NCBI GenBank assembly: GCA_011032825.1
Contig: JAADJZ010000009.1
Coordinates: 558,001 to 622,000, forward strand
Length of the DNA: 64,000 nucleotides
Source: Massariosphaeria phaeospora
Taxonomy: Eukaryota > Ascomycota > Dothideomycetes > Pleosporales
Reading direction: 5' to 3'
In this document: piece after piece, positions 24,617 through 35,417 of the stretch
Numbering within the stretch: the stretch's first letter is position 1
How the letters are laid out: every line of letters starts with the position of its first letter
Position numbers and translations under genes: made by a program
Notes under the pieces: generated by a model
Databases searched by the model: none
What the model saw: the letters and a program-made list of their open reading frames with translations, nothing else
Told to the model about the DNA's origin: nothing

Positions 24617-26767
24617 GGTAGTCTACATGGGCTTCACTCGGGGCGGGCGCGGGCGCTGGTGGTCGGCATTGTTGTCTATCGCTGTTATCGATAGGGGCCG
24701 CGGTGGGTTGTTCGCTGAGACGCGTTGAGGCGCGCCAAGCCCGCGGGGGCTCTCACGTGACGGAAGAATACGGCTGCGGTTGGCGCTAGTTCAAGGACAG
24801 TCTTGATCATTAAGCATCCTTGCCCGTGGTCAGACGTTTGTTGCCATCTGCTTACATTCGGTCATTCATCTTTCACTCCAAGTCTCTACTCTCGAGTCTG
24901 CAGGGAGGTCGATTGGCCGCGTCGTCTAGGATTGCCTTACCGGAATCTGTGTCCAAAGCTAACATCTGCAACGGGTTCCTTCCGTCTCCATATCGTCATT
25001 CCAGGTTAGCCAAGTAGATAGCTAGTCGCTGAGGCTACTTCTCAGAAAGTAACACCACTAGGATATCGTTACATCTCGCTTCTCAAGGTCATCGGCACTC
25101 CTCCCGCCTTAACCGAACAAGACAGCACGCCTTACAATTAGGATGTAACGCAGCCTTGCGATATCGCACCGAACTATCCAACGCTTTACGCCACAAAACA
25201 GCCACCTATTCAGTTCTCTATCCAACACCTCAGGCCTTGTTGCACTAGTCACATAGGGTACATAGCTCTAACTAGTACAGATATTCACCAGAGACGTGAG
25301 CGGTACCGTCGAGGCGTTTCGGAACTTTCACAGTGCATTTGACATACACCAGGGCCTCTTTGACCTCTGTTGATCCTAGCGAAACAATGGTAAAGTTGGA
25401 ATCTTCTTTGGAATGATCAAAGTGGGATTGGTTTTAACTTCCCAAAGCTCTACTGTATCTAATGGCTAGAATGCTCCTTTAAGAGTGTACGCTTAACGGT
25501 AGTATTGCTACCTGGGACTAGGTCAAGGTTGCCCCGACTCTATCCACCGATATCGGGGTATGTGACTGTTGTTCTAAGTAGGTTTGTATTAAACACGCAA
25601 ATTGGTTGCCACTAGGAAAGGTTGTCCACGTTGCCAGGCACAACATCGCTTTTGTTGGACGACCCGGAAGTGGAGCCTGTCCGCCTCACAGCTACGCGTA
25701 TATAGGATCTAGGTGAATATCTTCTGGAGACACACATCCGTCTTTTGGTACGGAAAACGCTCACTTACTCCTCAAGACAGGTACTAGAGACCTTCTAGCA
25801 GTTATTGTCACCTTGGACTGGTCGCCTCAAGCTTCTAATTCCGACTTTCTTCACTAGTTCATAACCCGCTCCTCTCCAGTGAGCCTGGGAAGCTTGGGCT
25901 TGCTGGCATCGGAGAAACTTGTTGCGTTCATGCGCTATTCTCCAACACTCTACCGCTCCGAACAGCAGACACTTGAGGGATACCGTTCTCTGATGTTGGT
26001 GCCTGCATGCCTTTCATGGCATAGGTACTGCTACGTCGGCTCCACCTAGAACAACGAAGCCCTAACTTAGCCTTTCTTACGTACCTGTTGTGGAGGTTGC
26101 GTCGCAGTTCAGCTAAAGCATTTCACTTTCCAACTTCTTACTGCCTGTTGGCACATACGAGTGGACATACAGGGGGTTTTGAAGCCTGTTTCGATGCCAA
26201 GATAGGGCGGTTCTGAGGTTGTATAGCTGTATGAGCAACGCCTGTGGTTACACTACACAAAGTGGAGATGTTACACGAGTGAACAAAACTATCTTAATTC
26301 TAGCAGCTTAAACACCAAATATCGCTTGTACAGCAACCTTAGAGGGTGCTAGTAGAAGATTCAGCCAATCGGCGCTGATTCAGGCTTCAAAATCATGCAA
26401 CAAAAGCTATATTTTGTAGGCTGGGTCTCTTAAAAAAGCGAAAAATACGCTACAGAAAAAACCCCTGCATGTCCACTCGTAGGTAACAAGAGGCAGTATG
26501 TCACATTAGCTAATTGGAAGTCCCTACAGAGGCGTAATGTGACTACAAATAGGTATAGTATTTCTATCAAACTGGCGCTTACCTAGTCTTCCGATGTTGT
26601 CACTATCGTTACATGCGTTGAGCAGCGTCGCATACAACGAGTCTTATACTGTTGGATATGCTTCACCCCAGAGTCTCCACTCAGGGAGTAATGGATGAAG
26701 TATATGTACCAGGATATTGAGACCACCTTCTGCTTTTCCTCAACACGCTGTTTCAGGCAACAGAAAA
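24617..26767. other. 2.1-kb stretch with no recognisable gene
   Basis: Apart from the CHL4 promoter at its left end I see nothing supportable. From about 24.8 kb to 26.7 kb frames are unusually short and stop-rich in all six phases. That would fit a decayed repeat or transposon remnant, but no motif or terminal repeat could be recognised by eye. Confidence 0.45.
24753..24760. promoter_or_regulatory. Palindromic E-box TCACGTGA upstream of CHL4
   Basis: The same perfect octamer as at 16925-16932, about 137 bp upstream of the CHL4 start codon. Expected ligand is a Cbf1-type bHLH protein, which in yeast acts both at centromeres and at promoters. The functional link is inference only. Confidence 0.4.
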
Positions 26768-28148
26768 ATGCGCTCAACTTTTACGGCGCTTGCCGCCACC
26801 TTCTTTACGCTCTTTATTTGTGTTCAAGCACAGGATACTTACTACCACGATGCATCTTGTAGAAATAAAGAGAAGTGGCCGGTGCAAGTCTGGGGCCTAG
26901 CTATGAAGATGGCCAAGGGTGTCCGAGATCATCTTGTTTCGGGTACTTATAAGGATCTTGATCGGCTTATAAAGCTGCTCTTCACAGTTGATCGGTCTGA
27001 TCCCGTGCGTTGGAATAGAATTAAAGGTTTGTCCACTCACTAAATCACCATATGGGGAGTAGCTGAACCCAACTCTACATCCTTAAAGATCCATTTGATA
27101 TCATCCTTTCGTGGACCGAAGTCCCCTCACAAGTAACTGAGAATGAAACTCGGCAATTGTCGAAACATCGAATCCAATGCGACAACGCTGCTCGTAAGTT
27201 GCTTTCATCATCGGGATTTAGTTGGTCACTAATCACCTTTGATTGACAGTAACGGAGGAAGAACTGGAGGATGGAGAGATAGATGATCCCGATAATGATA
27301 AATTCTGGTGGAGACCACGCAAAGAACTAGTAGACTGTTCCGAAGGTGAATCAGTACGCCGATCAGAGGGTGAACCAATGGGCAGTTCACAGGATGATAC
27401 GACGGACGCATCGGACGACGAACCCGAAGACGATTCTGAGTGGACGGATATGAAAAAGTAAGTGACAGTCCACCTGCAATACCCGACGAGGCTCGTGCTG
27501 ATGAGCGATATCAAGCTATATGTACTCGATAGGAAAGCCTCGGTGCCACAAGGACGAGGAAGAAGTCGCTCACGTAGTATGTATACCATGTCTCTCTCGA
27601 CCGGTATCCACCTTAGCCCTGGCACATGCACTGACAACTGTCCTTTCTACAGGTATACGGCCATTTTCGGGCAGTCACACCGGAGTGGGAAGACCCCGAG
27701 GAAGACCTAAACTCCCACGCTAAGCAGCATGCGCAACGTAACACATTGACAGTTAGTTGCTCTACAAGCTTTGTGGAAAGAGCAGTAACGCTAACCTGTG
27801 GCTTCCACGTCTAGATGTGTGAGTATGCTTTTGAGGGCATCAACAAGCTTCACCCAGGCGATAGGTATCGCATCTACGAGGATGACCTTGCTTGGAATAG
27901 GGCCAACTACGATGGGGTTCCAATATACTTCTTTGAACATATTGCTGCTTTGGGGCTTCTACACGAGGTACAAGCCGTATTCCATGACAGCGACGGATGT
28001 CACTGACAAGCGAAACCAGTTCATGCACCTCGCCAGACCGAACATCCTCATTGACGATCCGGAGCACGCAGGTCAGCTCTTGAACCATCCCGATTATCCA
28101 GACGGTATAGGCGCATTCTTTTCTGATCCTTGTTTCTCATCTAGGTAG
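26768..28148 (+). pseudogene. Secreted metallo-endopeptidase-like gene, probably frame-broken near its HE motif
   Basis: The start encodes a signal peptide (MRSTFTALAATFFTLFICVQAQ). GT-AG joins then give an open model: 26768-27026, 27089-27193, 27250-27457, 27516-27576, 27653-27751 and 27815 onward, all phases compatible. The middle is acidic (EEELEDGEIDDPDND, DDEPEDDSEWTDMK). Exon 6 contains LLHEVQAVFH at about 27955-27985, like the HExxH helix region of secreted fungal metallo-endopeptidases, but the second zinc histidine is not at its place. This frame stops at 28004-28006. The family-like continuation SMTATDVTDKRNQFMHLARP reads in another frame to a stop at 28146-28148. A one-base frameshift or an atypically small intron (43 bp) would explain the break. 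The family name is tentative; it resembles rapidly evolving secreted proteins of dothideomycetes. Confidence 0.5.
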
Positions 28149-28917
28149 ATGATTAGTATGCGAGCACTAAGAATAGTAGATAATCGCTCTGTATTCCCGC
28201 ATCATCCGCATCATCCATCCGGTCCCCCACTGGTTCTAGAGCGGTGCGACTGCACGCATGAAGCTCGGGCCGCACTCGGCACTCGGCATTCGGCACTCCG
28301 CACTCGGCACTTGGCACCCGTCTTTGTCAGAAAGCAGTTGTCGTACCGTCTTTGATGCCGTCGCCAGCCACGGTGCCTCTTGCGACACAAGCAACGGCGG
28401 GGTTCAAAGCCAGCTCGCCGCGGCAGCACAAAGCAGGACCCTCGGCCACGCTCGAAGCGCCGCATTCGCGTGTGCGCCAGCGCGTGGGGTGGAGCCATGT
28501 CCGAAGTAACACCGCTCCCGCATGTTGCCTCAGCGCAACAGGTAATCCGGCCGCCGATGCGCGGGGCCCTTTGAGCAAACCCTTCACCACTAGACCGTCG
28601 CCCACAACGTCACGACTCTCCCTTCTACGTGCAATCCGCATCACGGCAGCCTCACCTCCTCTCCGTCTCTTGTCTGCTGCCCGCTTGTGCTGTGTAGCCA
28701 GCGCTGTCTCCCCGCATGCCACCACACCGTAGGGCGCGCCCGCTTTGAAATCCGCACAACCACTCACCCGCCCCCTCGGTACGACTCGTCTGGCCGCAAG
28801 CGTTCCACAGACGCTCTCGACAGCTCCAACAGATACCTTAAGGCCTCCGAGAACCCATCTACATCCCTAAAGCGGCAGCTCGAACACTTCTCGCGCCTGC
28901 CACCTCAGAAGGCACTC
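28149..28917. other. Leader and promoter region of the bZIP gene
   Basis: 769 bp with no convincing gene. A 7-bp tandem repeat occupies 28271-28319. The bZIP frame is open back to about 28687 but contains no ATG before 28918, so this part is taken as 5' leader. Confidence 0.5.
28271..28319. repeat. Seven imperfect 7-bp tandem units (consensus GGCACTC)
   Basis: Seven head-to-tail heptamers in order CGCACTC, GGCACTC, GGCATTC, GGCACTC, CGCACTC, GGCACTT, GGCACCC. They lie about 600 bp before the bZIP start codon. Confidence 0.8.
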
Positions 28918-30161
28918 ATGTCCGGCTACAACGGCCGCCGCGGGCCCAATGTGTCCCAGTACGTGGCCAACCTGAACACCGTCAGCCCGCCGCAGGACCT
29001 GCTCCCAGACACGGGCGGCTACGAGGAGGCTCTGGACATGTTCACCAACGCCGACTTCCTCGACAACAACTTCGACCTCACCTCGCCGCTGGACCTTGGT
29101 CTCGATGTCGACCTGTCTGCGGGGCCTCAAGCGCACGCTGCTAAGACACGCCATGTAACCCCCAACGGCGAGAAGCAGAAGATGGACTTCGATCTAGGTA
29201 AGTCATGTCTTGCACTTCCCCCACCATCTGTCGTTCCTGTCGTTTTGTCTCGATCTCTTATCGATGCTGCTGCTGTTCGCGCTTCATTGCCCCGACCTTC
29301 TCCAATTGGCGCTCGGCTGTGGTGCTATACGGGACCCCGCCTCAATTGCACCACTGTCCCCCACGCATATTGGCCATGCGCAGCCATTCAGACGCAGCCC
29401 GCAATATGCTGCTGACTTGCATCCTGGGGCGCATCACGCTCGCCGCCAGCCTGCAGCGAGGCTTCCTTTCCTGCCCCCAAGCACGCAATTGCCCGTGACG
29501 ATGTGCCAACATCTGGGGAAGCCATCTCCTCGCCCCACTCCGCTCAGCCCTCACTCTCATCATTAGCACTATCAGCGCAATGACTAATTACGATCCCTTC
29601 TCAGGCGATTTCCAGTTTGCCGACTATTCTGCCTTCACCAACCCTCTCGTGGATACGTCCATGCCAAACCTGCCCCAGTCGCAAGCCCCCAACTACCCTG
29701 TCCCGCCCGCATTCACTTCGCCCGTGTCGTCTACGGTATCGCCCGTCACTCCAGGATTCGACCGCTCCACTGGTAAGAAGCGCAAGCTGGACTCGATCGA
29801 AGCGGATAGTGAACAGTACTTAGATGAGGGAGCCCGCAACGCCGCGGAAGAGGACAAGCGGCGTCGCAACACCGCCGCCAGCGCGCGGTTCCGCATCAAA
29901 AAGAAAGAGCGTGAACAGCTTCTCGAGAAGACGGCAAAAGACATGACAGAGCGGGTTAATCTGCTGGAGTCGCGCATACAACAGTTGGAAACAGAAAACA
30001 CCTGGCTGAAGGGCCTCATAACCGAGAAGAACGGCGGCAAGGCATCGAATTCCGAGCTTGCGGCTATGGTGCTGAAGAAGACGGAGGAGACGGCCAACGG
30101 ACGAAGTAACGGCAGCCACACTGACGGAGTCGGCACCAAGGCCGAGAGCAAGAAGGCTTAG
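28918..30161 (+). CDS. bZIP transcription factor of the CYS3/MetR type
   Basis: A 278-residue nuclear regulator from exons 28918-29197 and 29605-30161 (837 bp) separated by an unusually long 407-bp intron. Residues 178-198 form the basic region KRRRNTAASARFRIKKKERE, whose RRRNTAASARFR core is characteristic of Neurospora CYS-3 and Aspergillus MetR, the regulators of sulfur assimilation genes. The leucine zipper runs over about 200-240 (including LLESRIQQLETENTWLKGLI). The N-terminus (SQYVANLNTVSP, DLTSPLDLGLDVDL) is acidic and hydrophobic, like an activation region. An alternative ATG at 29580 lies inside the intron, in frame with exon 2 and directly continuous with it; it would give a 193-residue form. 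Assignment to sulfur control is by basic-region likeness, not proven. Confidence 0.87.
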
Positions 30162-31114
30162 GCCAAAATCTTTTTCACATATTTTATCTGTTTGCCCTGT
30201 CGAGTTTCTCTTTATTTCGTCGGCTAATCGCCGATGCGCACCATTTATATTCGTGCTATGTGGCTGGGTGATGCGGACAGCAGGTCCACACATGAGGGAA
30301 GGCAAGAGCATAGCGTGTGCTGCTACGCTCACGATGACATGAGTAATGGGAGAGATCTTTGATTTAATGACTGACTGCTTGGAATTCTATTCTGTTCATA
30401 TTTTGCATACGTCTGTTCACTCGTGTCCATCTACCAACTTGGTGCAATCAGCAGACCCCGGGTGCTCTTTTCGGATTTGATGAGGGATGGGCGCAGGGAA
30501 ATGGACGGGCGCTGGTTGATTCTCTTGCGCCCCTCTGGCTTTTTTGGGTGAGATGGACCCATACTTTGGACCCTTGGGTGTGGTTGGGAGAGTGGGGTAC
30601 TCTGTCTGGTTGGCGTCGAGTTCCGTCGTAGATTGGTGTGAGATGGAGGGCAGGTTTAGTCGATATTGATGCCAGACGAGCAAGGCGTCTTCTTGCTTTG
30701 TGCTTCTTTCTAGGGGAAATTTGATGTCCTGCTCGGCGAGAGTATACGAGAGCTATGTCGATGTGTGTGGGGCTTGTTGTTTAAAGGCTGTTCCGATCAC
30801 AGGGCTGCCGCTCGAATTGAAACTCGAAACATGTGCGATGGAAAAGTAGAAGTAGATTGGATTCAGAAGCGGACAAGAATGTTTATTACGACGGAGAAGG
30901 TATGCATTACAACGTTTCGACATGAATTCCCGACACGCATATACACGACACTTGGATCCAACGCCAACACCAGTGTCTGCGTCCAAGTAGCCAGGGCCCC
31001 TCGGCCTATCCAACGGGGAAAGATCACACGCGTTCGACTTGGGTGGGTCCCAGGCAAGGGCTCCGCTTCCCAAGCCCATATATCTTTTCTCGCACCGCCT
31101 GCGATCGAGCCCGT
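30162..31114. other. Intergenic region between convergent bZIP and dynein light chain genes
   Basis: 953 bp between facing stop codons. It should hold both 3' UTRs. A minus-strand frame of 88 codons at 30417-30683 is open but has no recognisable domain or splice partner, so no gene is called. Confidence 0.45.
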
Positions 31115-31702
31115 TTATAGACCGATCCAAGACACGCTGATCACGACGTCCACGCCGATCTTCTCGCCGTCCTCCCACTTGTAGCTGTATGTGCCGTCTT
31201 TCTCCGAGTTCCAGAACGCCGCTTGCGCGCTGTGCATGCCGCGGCGACCGCCCGAGGCGGCCTGCGCAGGCGATTCGAGGTGTTGGATGATGGTGCTGTT
31301 GGCGATGTATTTGTAGGCGGGCACCTTGGACTCGCCTTCGCCGGTGGTGGTGCTGTCGATGAGGGAGCGCAGGATGGTGCTCTGTGAGGAGGGCGGCATT
31401 AGTTACAATTGCGTTGAGCGTGGACACAGGCCGTGGGCCGGTCGGTGGCCATTATTAGGGGTTGGGCGGGCTCACGATGATGGTGCGGTTCCAGTCTTCG
31501 ACTTGAGTGTGCTCATACTTTTCTACCGAGGAGAAGGTACTGTCGACTGCCTGAAGTTATAGGTGTGAGTACATAAGTGTGGTATAGGGTGGGTGCGGCA
31601 TACGTTTTTGATGAGCTGTCTGAGCTCGTCGGTGGAGAGAGGGAACTGGCAGTCTGTTAGCAGAGCGTTGTTGAAGAGAGTTACTGGAGTATATACAGTC
31701 AT
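31115..31702 (-). CDS. Dynein light chain, Tctex type
   Basis: A 146-residue cytoplasmic dynein light chain (DYNLT/TCTEX1 family), which binds the dynein intermediate chain and cargo adaptors. Exons on the minus strand are 31702-31604, 31550-31476 and 31381-31115; total 441 bp, introns 53 and 94 bp. The conserved C-terminal beta strands are clear: KYIANSTIIQ, GMHSAQAAFWNSEKDGTYSY, KWEDGEKIGVDVVISVSWIG. The N-terminus has the typical FPLSTDELRQLIKNAVDSTF helix region. Length is slightly above the 110-120 residues of animal DYNLT, as usual in fungi. It is head-to-head with the ubiquitin hydrolase gene at a distance of 268 bp. Confidence 0.93.
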
Positions 31703-31970
31703 TGTGAATGCGGTTTAGGAATATGCTAGGAGGTGTGGTGTTAGGGTGTGTGTGGTGTACAGAAAATGTCAAGGTGGTTGCGGTGTTTACGCCGGCTGTT
31801 GTTGCCCGAAAGTGTTTTGTGGTTTAAGTCCGATGCGCTCAATCTAGTAAAGCGTATAATTTCCATCACGGGACCCGTCCACCATGGATGGAATTACTGA
31901 CTGCCCGCCGTTCTCCTTCCTGCCAACAGTTCTGAACCTTTCGACGTCCTCTATCTATTGATTCCTCAAA

Positions 31971-32754
31971 ATGGAAAAGAAGACATGGGTAATGCTGGGT
32001 AAGGAACCTAAGCTCTCATGGACTACTGTCTTTGAGGAGAAACTTATGGCAAATGGCAGAGAACAACCCCGATGTAATGAACCAGTTGGCAGCGAAGCTG
32101 GGTCTATCGTCCGAGCTCCAGTTCTACGACGTCTATTCTCTGGATGAACCCGAACTACTCGCACTTATTACTCGACCTGTGCTGGCTCTGCTGGTTATCA
32201 TTCCACTTACACCAGCTTGGGATCAAAGTCGTAAGGCCGAAGACGATAACAAAGAGTACTATACTGGCTCCGGCCCTGACGAACCGGTCATCTGGTTCCA
32301 GCAGACCATCGGCCACGCCTGCGGCTCGATCGGTCTGCTCCACAGCTTGATCAACGGTCCGGCCGTCGACTTTATCAAGCCTGATTCCGATCTCGCGGCG
32401 ATACGAAGCCTCGCCATACCGCTGGACATGACCAAACGCGCCGAAATGCTGTATAACAGCGAGCCATTCGAGCTTGCTCACAAGTCGGTCGAGCAGGCCG
32501 GCGACAGCTATGCGGATCCGGCGGATAAGCGTGATGGTGGGCATTTTGTGAGTTTTGTCAAGAGCGATGGGAAGCTCTGGGAGCTTGAAGGGGACAGGAA
32601 GGGTCCTCTGGAGAGAGGGAGTCTTGCTGACGACGAGGACGTTCTCAGTCCGCGAGCGCTTGACTTGGGCATCAAGAGGATCATCAAGTTGAACGCGGAC
32701 GGAGGAGGAGGCGACCTTCGTTTTAGCTGCATTGCTTTGGCTCGCAGGCCTTAG
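31971..32754 (+). CDS. Ubiquitin carboxyl-terminal hydrolase, UCH family (peptidase C12)
   Basis: A 240-residue cysteine protease that cleaves small adducts from the ubiquitin C-terminus (yeast Yuh1 / human UCHL1-UCHL3 type). Exons are 31971-31998 and 32060-32754; intron 61 bp, total 723 bp. The nine-residue first exon joins to give WVMLENNPDVMNQLAAKLG, the family N-terminus. The catalytic Cys97 lies in QTIGHACGSIGLLH with the oxyanion Gln before it. His171 is in GGHFVSFV and Asp188 in WELEGDRKGP, completing the triad. Length is that of Yuh1/UCHL3, without the UCH37-type C-terminal extension. All key residues are present, so it is probably active. Confidence 0.94.
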
Positions 32755-33289
32755 GCTCTGGCTGGGAATCGGCACACACGCATGACGGATATGTCATGAT
32801 GTGTTCGGAGCATCTAATGAGTGTATGAGAGATTCGAGAAGACATTGTCTTGTTACTCAAAAGGCAGACTTGTCATGCAGAAGTTCTGATGTGGTCGTGA
32901 AAAGGTTGCGACCGTGCGTGTGCCAATCTAGAAACATGTCGGCAACCTTGTCGTGCCCTCCTGAAGAAGCAGTTTGCACATATACCAGTCCAGTCAAAAT
33001 AATCCGCCTTGTTGTTGTGCTCTTTGATCCGGAGCATCTAGCGCGGCGCCAGTACCTCGGACCCATCACGTCGCCGACCGAGGAACGTGCTTCCCGCTGC
33101 AGAAAAAGGCTTGAATTGCTGCACACTGCACCGACCCTCGTCATACACAGCTTCTTGTACCCAGAGTCCTGTCACTCGTGTTGTGCTACAGCTTCACACA
33201 TCCATTGCTAGCTTGTTACCCGTTCTTGGAGCTTGCATCCCGGCGCATTTGTTCCTTCGTTCGCTGCGGGGTCAATCCATCCATCCGCC
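32755..33289. other. Intergenic region between the UCH and VTC1 genes
   Basis: 535 bp between two plus-strand genes: 3' UTR then promoter and leader. No gene recognised. Confidence 0.5.
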
Positions 33290-33725
33290 ATGTCTACCCA
33301 ACCTCTCCTCCAGACTGCCCCGGGTAATGAATACCCATCGTCCTCGATTGACAGCTTTCTAATGTGTTCTAGGCAAGCGAATTGCACTCCCTACCCGCGT
33401 CGAGCCCAAAGTCTTCTTCGCCAACGAGCGAACCTTCCTCTCATGGCTCAACTTCACCGTTATCCTCGGCGGGCTCGCCGTCGGGCTTCTCAACTTCGGC
33501 GATAAAATCGGGCAGATCAGCGCCGGCCTCTTTACCCTCGTTGCGATGGCGGCGATGGTCTACGCGCTTTTCACCTTCCATTGGCGGGCGAAGAGCATAC
33601 GGCAACGGGGCCAGGGGGGCTTCGATGATAGGCTCGGGCCTACCATTTTGACCATTGCCTTGTTTGCGGCGGTCGTGATCAATTTCGTGCTGAGGATTAC
33701 TGGGGCGGGGAACGGCCACAAGTGA
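33290..33725 (+). CDS. VTC1: Vacuolar transporter chaperone 1 (VTC1/Nrf1)
   Basis: A 128-residue membrane subunit of the VTC polyphosphate polymerase complex of the vacuole and endomembranes. Exons are 33290-33323 and 33373-33725; intron 49 bp, total 387 bp. The DUF202/VTC1 core starts with [20 protein letters not shown], carrying the conserved RTFLSWL motif. Three hydrophobic segments follow ([47 protein letters not shown]), as in yeast Vtc1. Basic residues RAKSIRQRG lie between segments two and three. Length equals yeast Vtc1 (129). No SPX domain is present, which separates it from VTC2-4. Confidence 0.95.
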
Positions 33726-34171
33726 GGTCTTAAATTTGATGAAGAGGGATTGGAGGATGGAAGAACCGCTAGAGATTGCATCATTGCGGTAATGAATCGG
33801 CTCGCTGCAGCTCTACTCGAGTAGAGAAGGGAGAGATGGAAAGCCACTCGGCACATATGTCGCAAGGTTAGGAACGCCGCCACATGTACATATACGGTCG
33901 CATTACGGGGTTGGTGTGTACAGTAAGGGCTTGGGTTCGGAGTCTGTTAGTACAAAACATTTATTGAACTGCCATTTACTTCATCTCTACCACGCTTACT
34001 TTGGGTATCGGAAGGCGCATTCTCTCACTTACTCTATGCGCCTACAGAGGCTGTCTACTCTCACCTAATAATCGTACAGTGGCACATGCTAGGCTGTACT
34101 CAAAAGCGAGTTACCCGTCACCGTTATACCTCTACTCCAGACTCCACACTGAGCATCACCGCCAACAAAAC
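33726..34171. other. Intergenic region between VTC1 and the BTB-like cluster
   Basis: 446 bp without a recognisable gene; 3' UTR of VTC1 and the upstream region of the first BTB-like copy. Confidence 0.5.
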
Positions 34172-35038
34172 ATGGCAAGCAACAAACGCAAACCTCCGAC
34201 TCAAGACAACATCATGGAGGGTTCGGACAAGAAGAAGCCCAAATTCTCCTTCTAGTAAGTCTCTGAGAGCAGGATAGGTGTCGGAGCCTGACCAGTTACT
34301 AGCACCATGAAACCGAAAATCGTCCATCTTATCACTAATGGAGAGGAATTTCTAGTCCATGAGGAACTCTTCAACCGCTTTTTACCTCCATACTGGATAC
34401 AATATCACCATATGCCATTCGGCAAGGTGCCACCATACATGATCCGAGGTTTACTCCATTAGATATATAGTGGAGATCTCCCAAGTGACAGCCTTATCAA
34501 AGAGTCAACCTACCCGGAACATTGGAACGAGGCTGATGAAACCTCTCCCTTGGCCTGCGGCATGGCTATCGATCTCTTCGAGTTGGGCGAGACGTTTGCC
34601 ATTACCGAGTTAATGAACGACACCATGCGTTTCTTCTTTGCGCAATATAAGCCACAAGGTACCATTCCAAGTCCTGGGTGCGTTAATCGGATGTTCATGC
34701 AAGGTGGTATGGGGAATAATCGGCTCAACGACTTGTGCGTCGACCTGCATTATAGTCTAAACAAGACCAAGGACTATTCGCATGCCGAGGTAAATAAATA
34801 TTCGAAGGAATTCCTTATCTCGATGTTTCAGCGCCATTGCCAGCCCAACGCCGAGAAAGATACAAAGGCGTTTGTGAAGCTCGAAGACTACTTGGTAGAG
34901 GAGGATCATTCTGAAGCTCGACACGCTTGCGAATGCCGGCGTGGTGCCTTGGGCAAAGGTATTACTGAAGATAAGAGGAAGAATACCAGACTTGAGGATG
35001 ATGAAGATGAGGACTTGGAGAATTCGGATTCGGATTGA
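34172..35038 (+). pseudogene. BTB/POZ-like protein, copy 1, interrupted by an in-frame TAG
   Basis: Exons 34172-34254 and 34303-35038 (48-bp intron) give a frame of 273 codons that is clean except for TAG at 34460-34462, codon 81. The exon join has the same place and phase as in copy 2, and the rest of the frame is well preserved, so this is a single lesion in an otherwise intact gene. Homology to copies 2 and 3 covers EEFLVHEELF, the RGLLH-stop-IYSGDLPS region (copies 2 and 3 have Trp at the stop position), ACGMAIDLFELGETF, and LNDLCVDLHY. The C-terminus is acidic (RLEDDEDEDLENSDSD). BTB-like folds mediate protein-protein contacts, often with Cul3 ligases. Function here is unknown. Readthrough or an assembly error cannot be excluded. 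Confidence 0.65.
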
Positions 35039-35417
35039 TGGAAGGCATACTACACTAGGGCGGACAGTTTCTTCCATAGAAGTGTCTTTTCAGTATCTTC
35101 CCATCGACTAAACTACTCTTACCCCGCCATACAATCAACTAATGTAAGTGCAACCCTTGTACCTCCCTGTTGATGTTATGCTTGTACGCCTGCTGAATAC
35201 TTCATAGTGCGCATCTCTCCAGTCCATTTATGTCTCTCACTTCCGCGCAGGTGACCTTTACCTGTGCTAGTTTTCTTTGAGTCTCCTCTCACCCGTCAGG
35301 ACTTTTCGTCCCCGAATATCTGCCTCTACATAAGATCTTTTTGTAGGAGATCCCCGCCTACCTTACACCTCCTCACATCTTCACTTATCTCTAGTGGAGC
35401 GACCAATCAACACCACA
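35039..35417. other. Spacer between BTB-like copies 1 and 2
   Basis: 379 bp with no gene; 3' region of copy 1 and upstream region of copy 2. Confidence 0.5.

Noticed and set aside
30417..30683. Minus-strand frame of 88 codons with a plausible-looking composition
   Set aside because: Lies between convergent genes, has no domain and no splice partner; most likely 3' UTR sequence.
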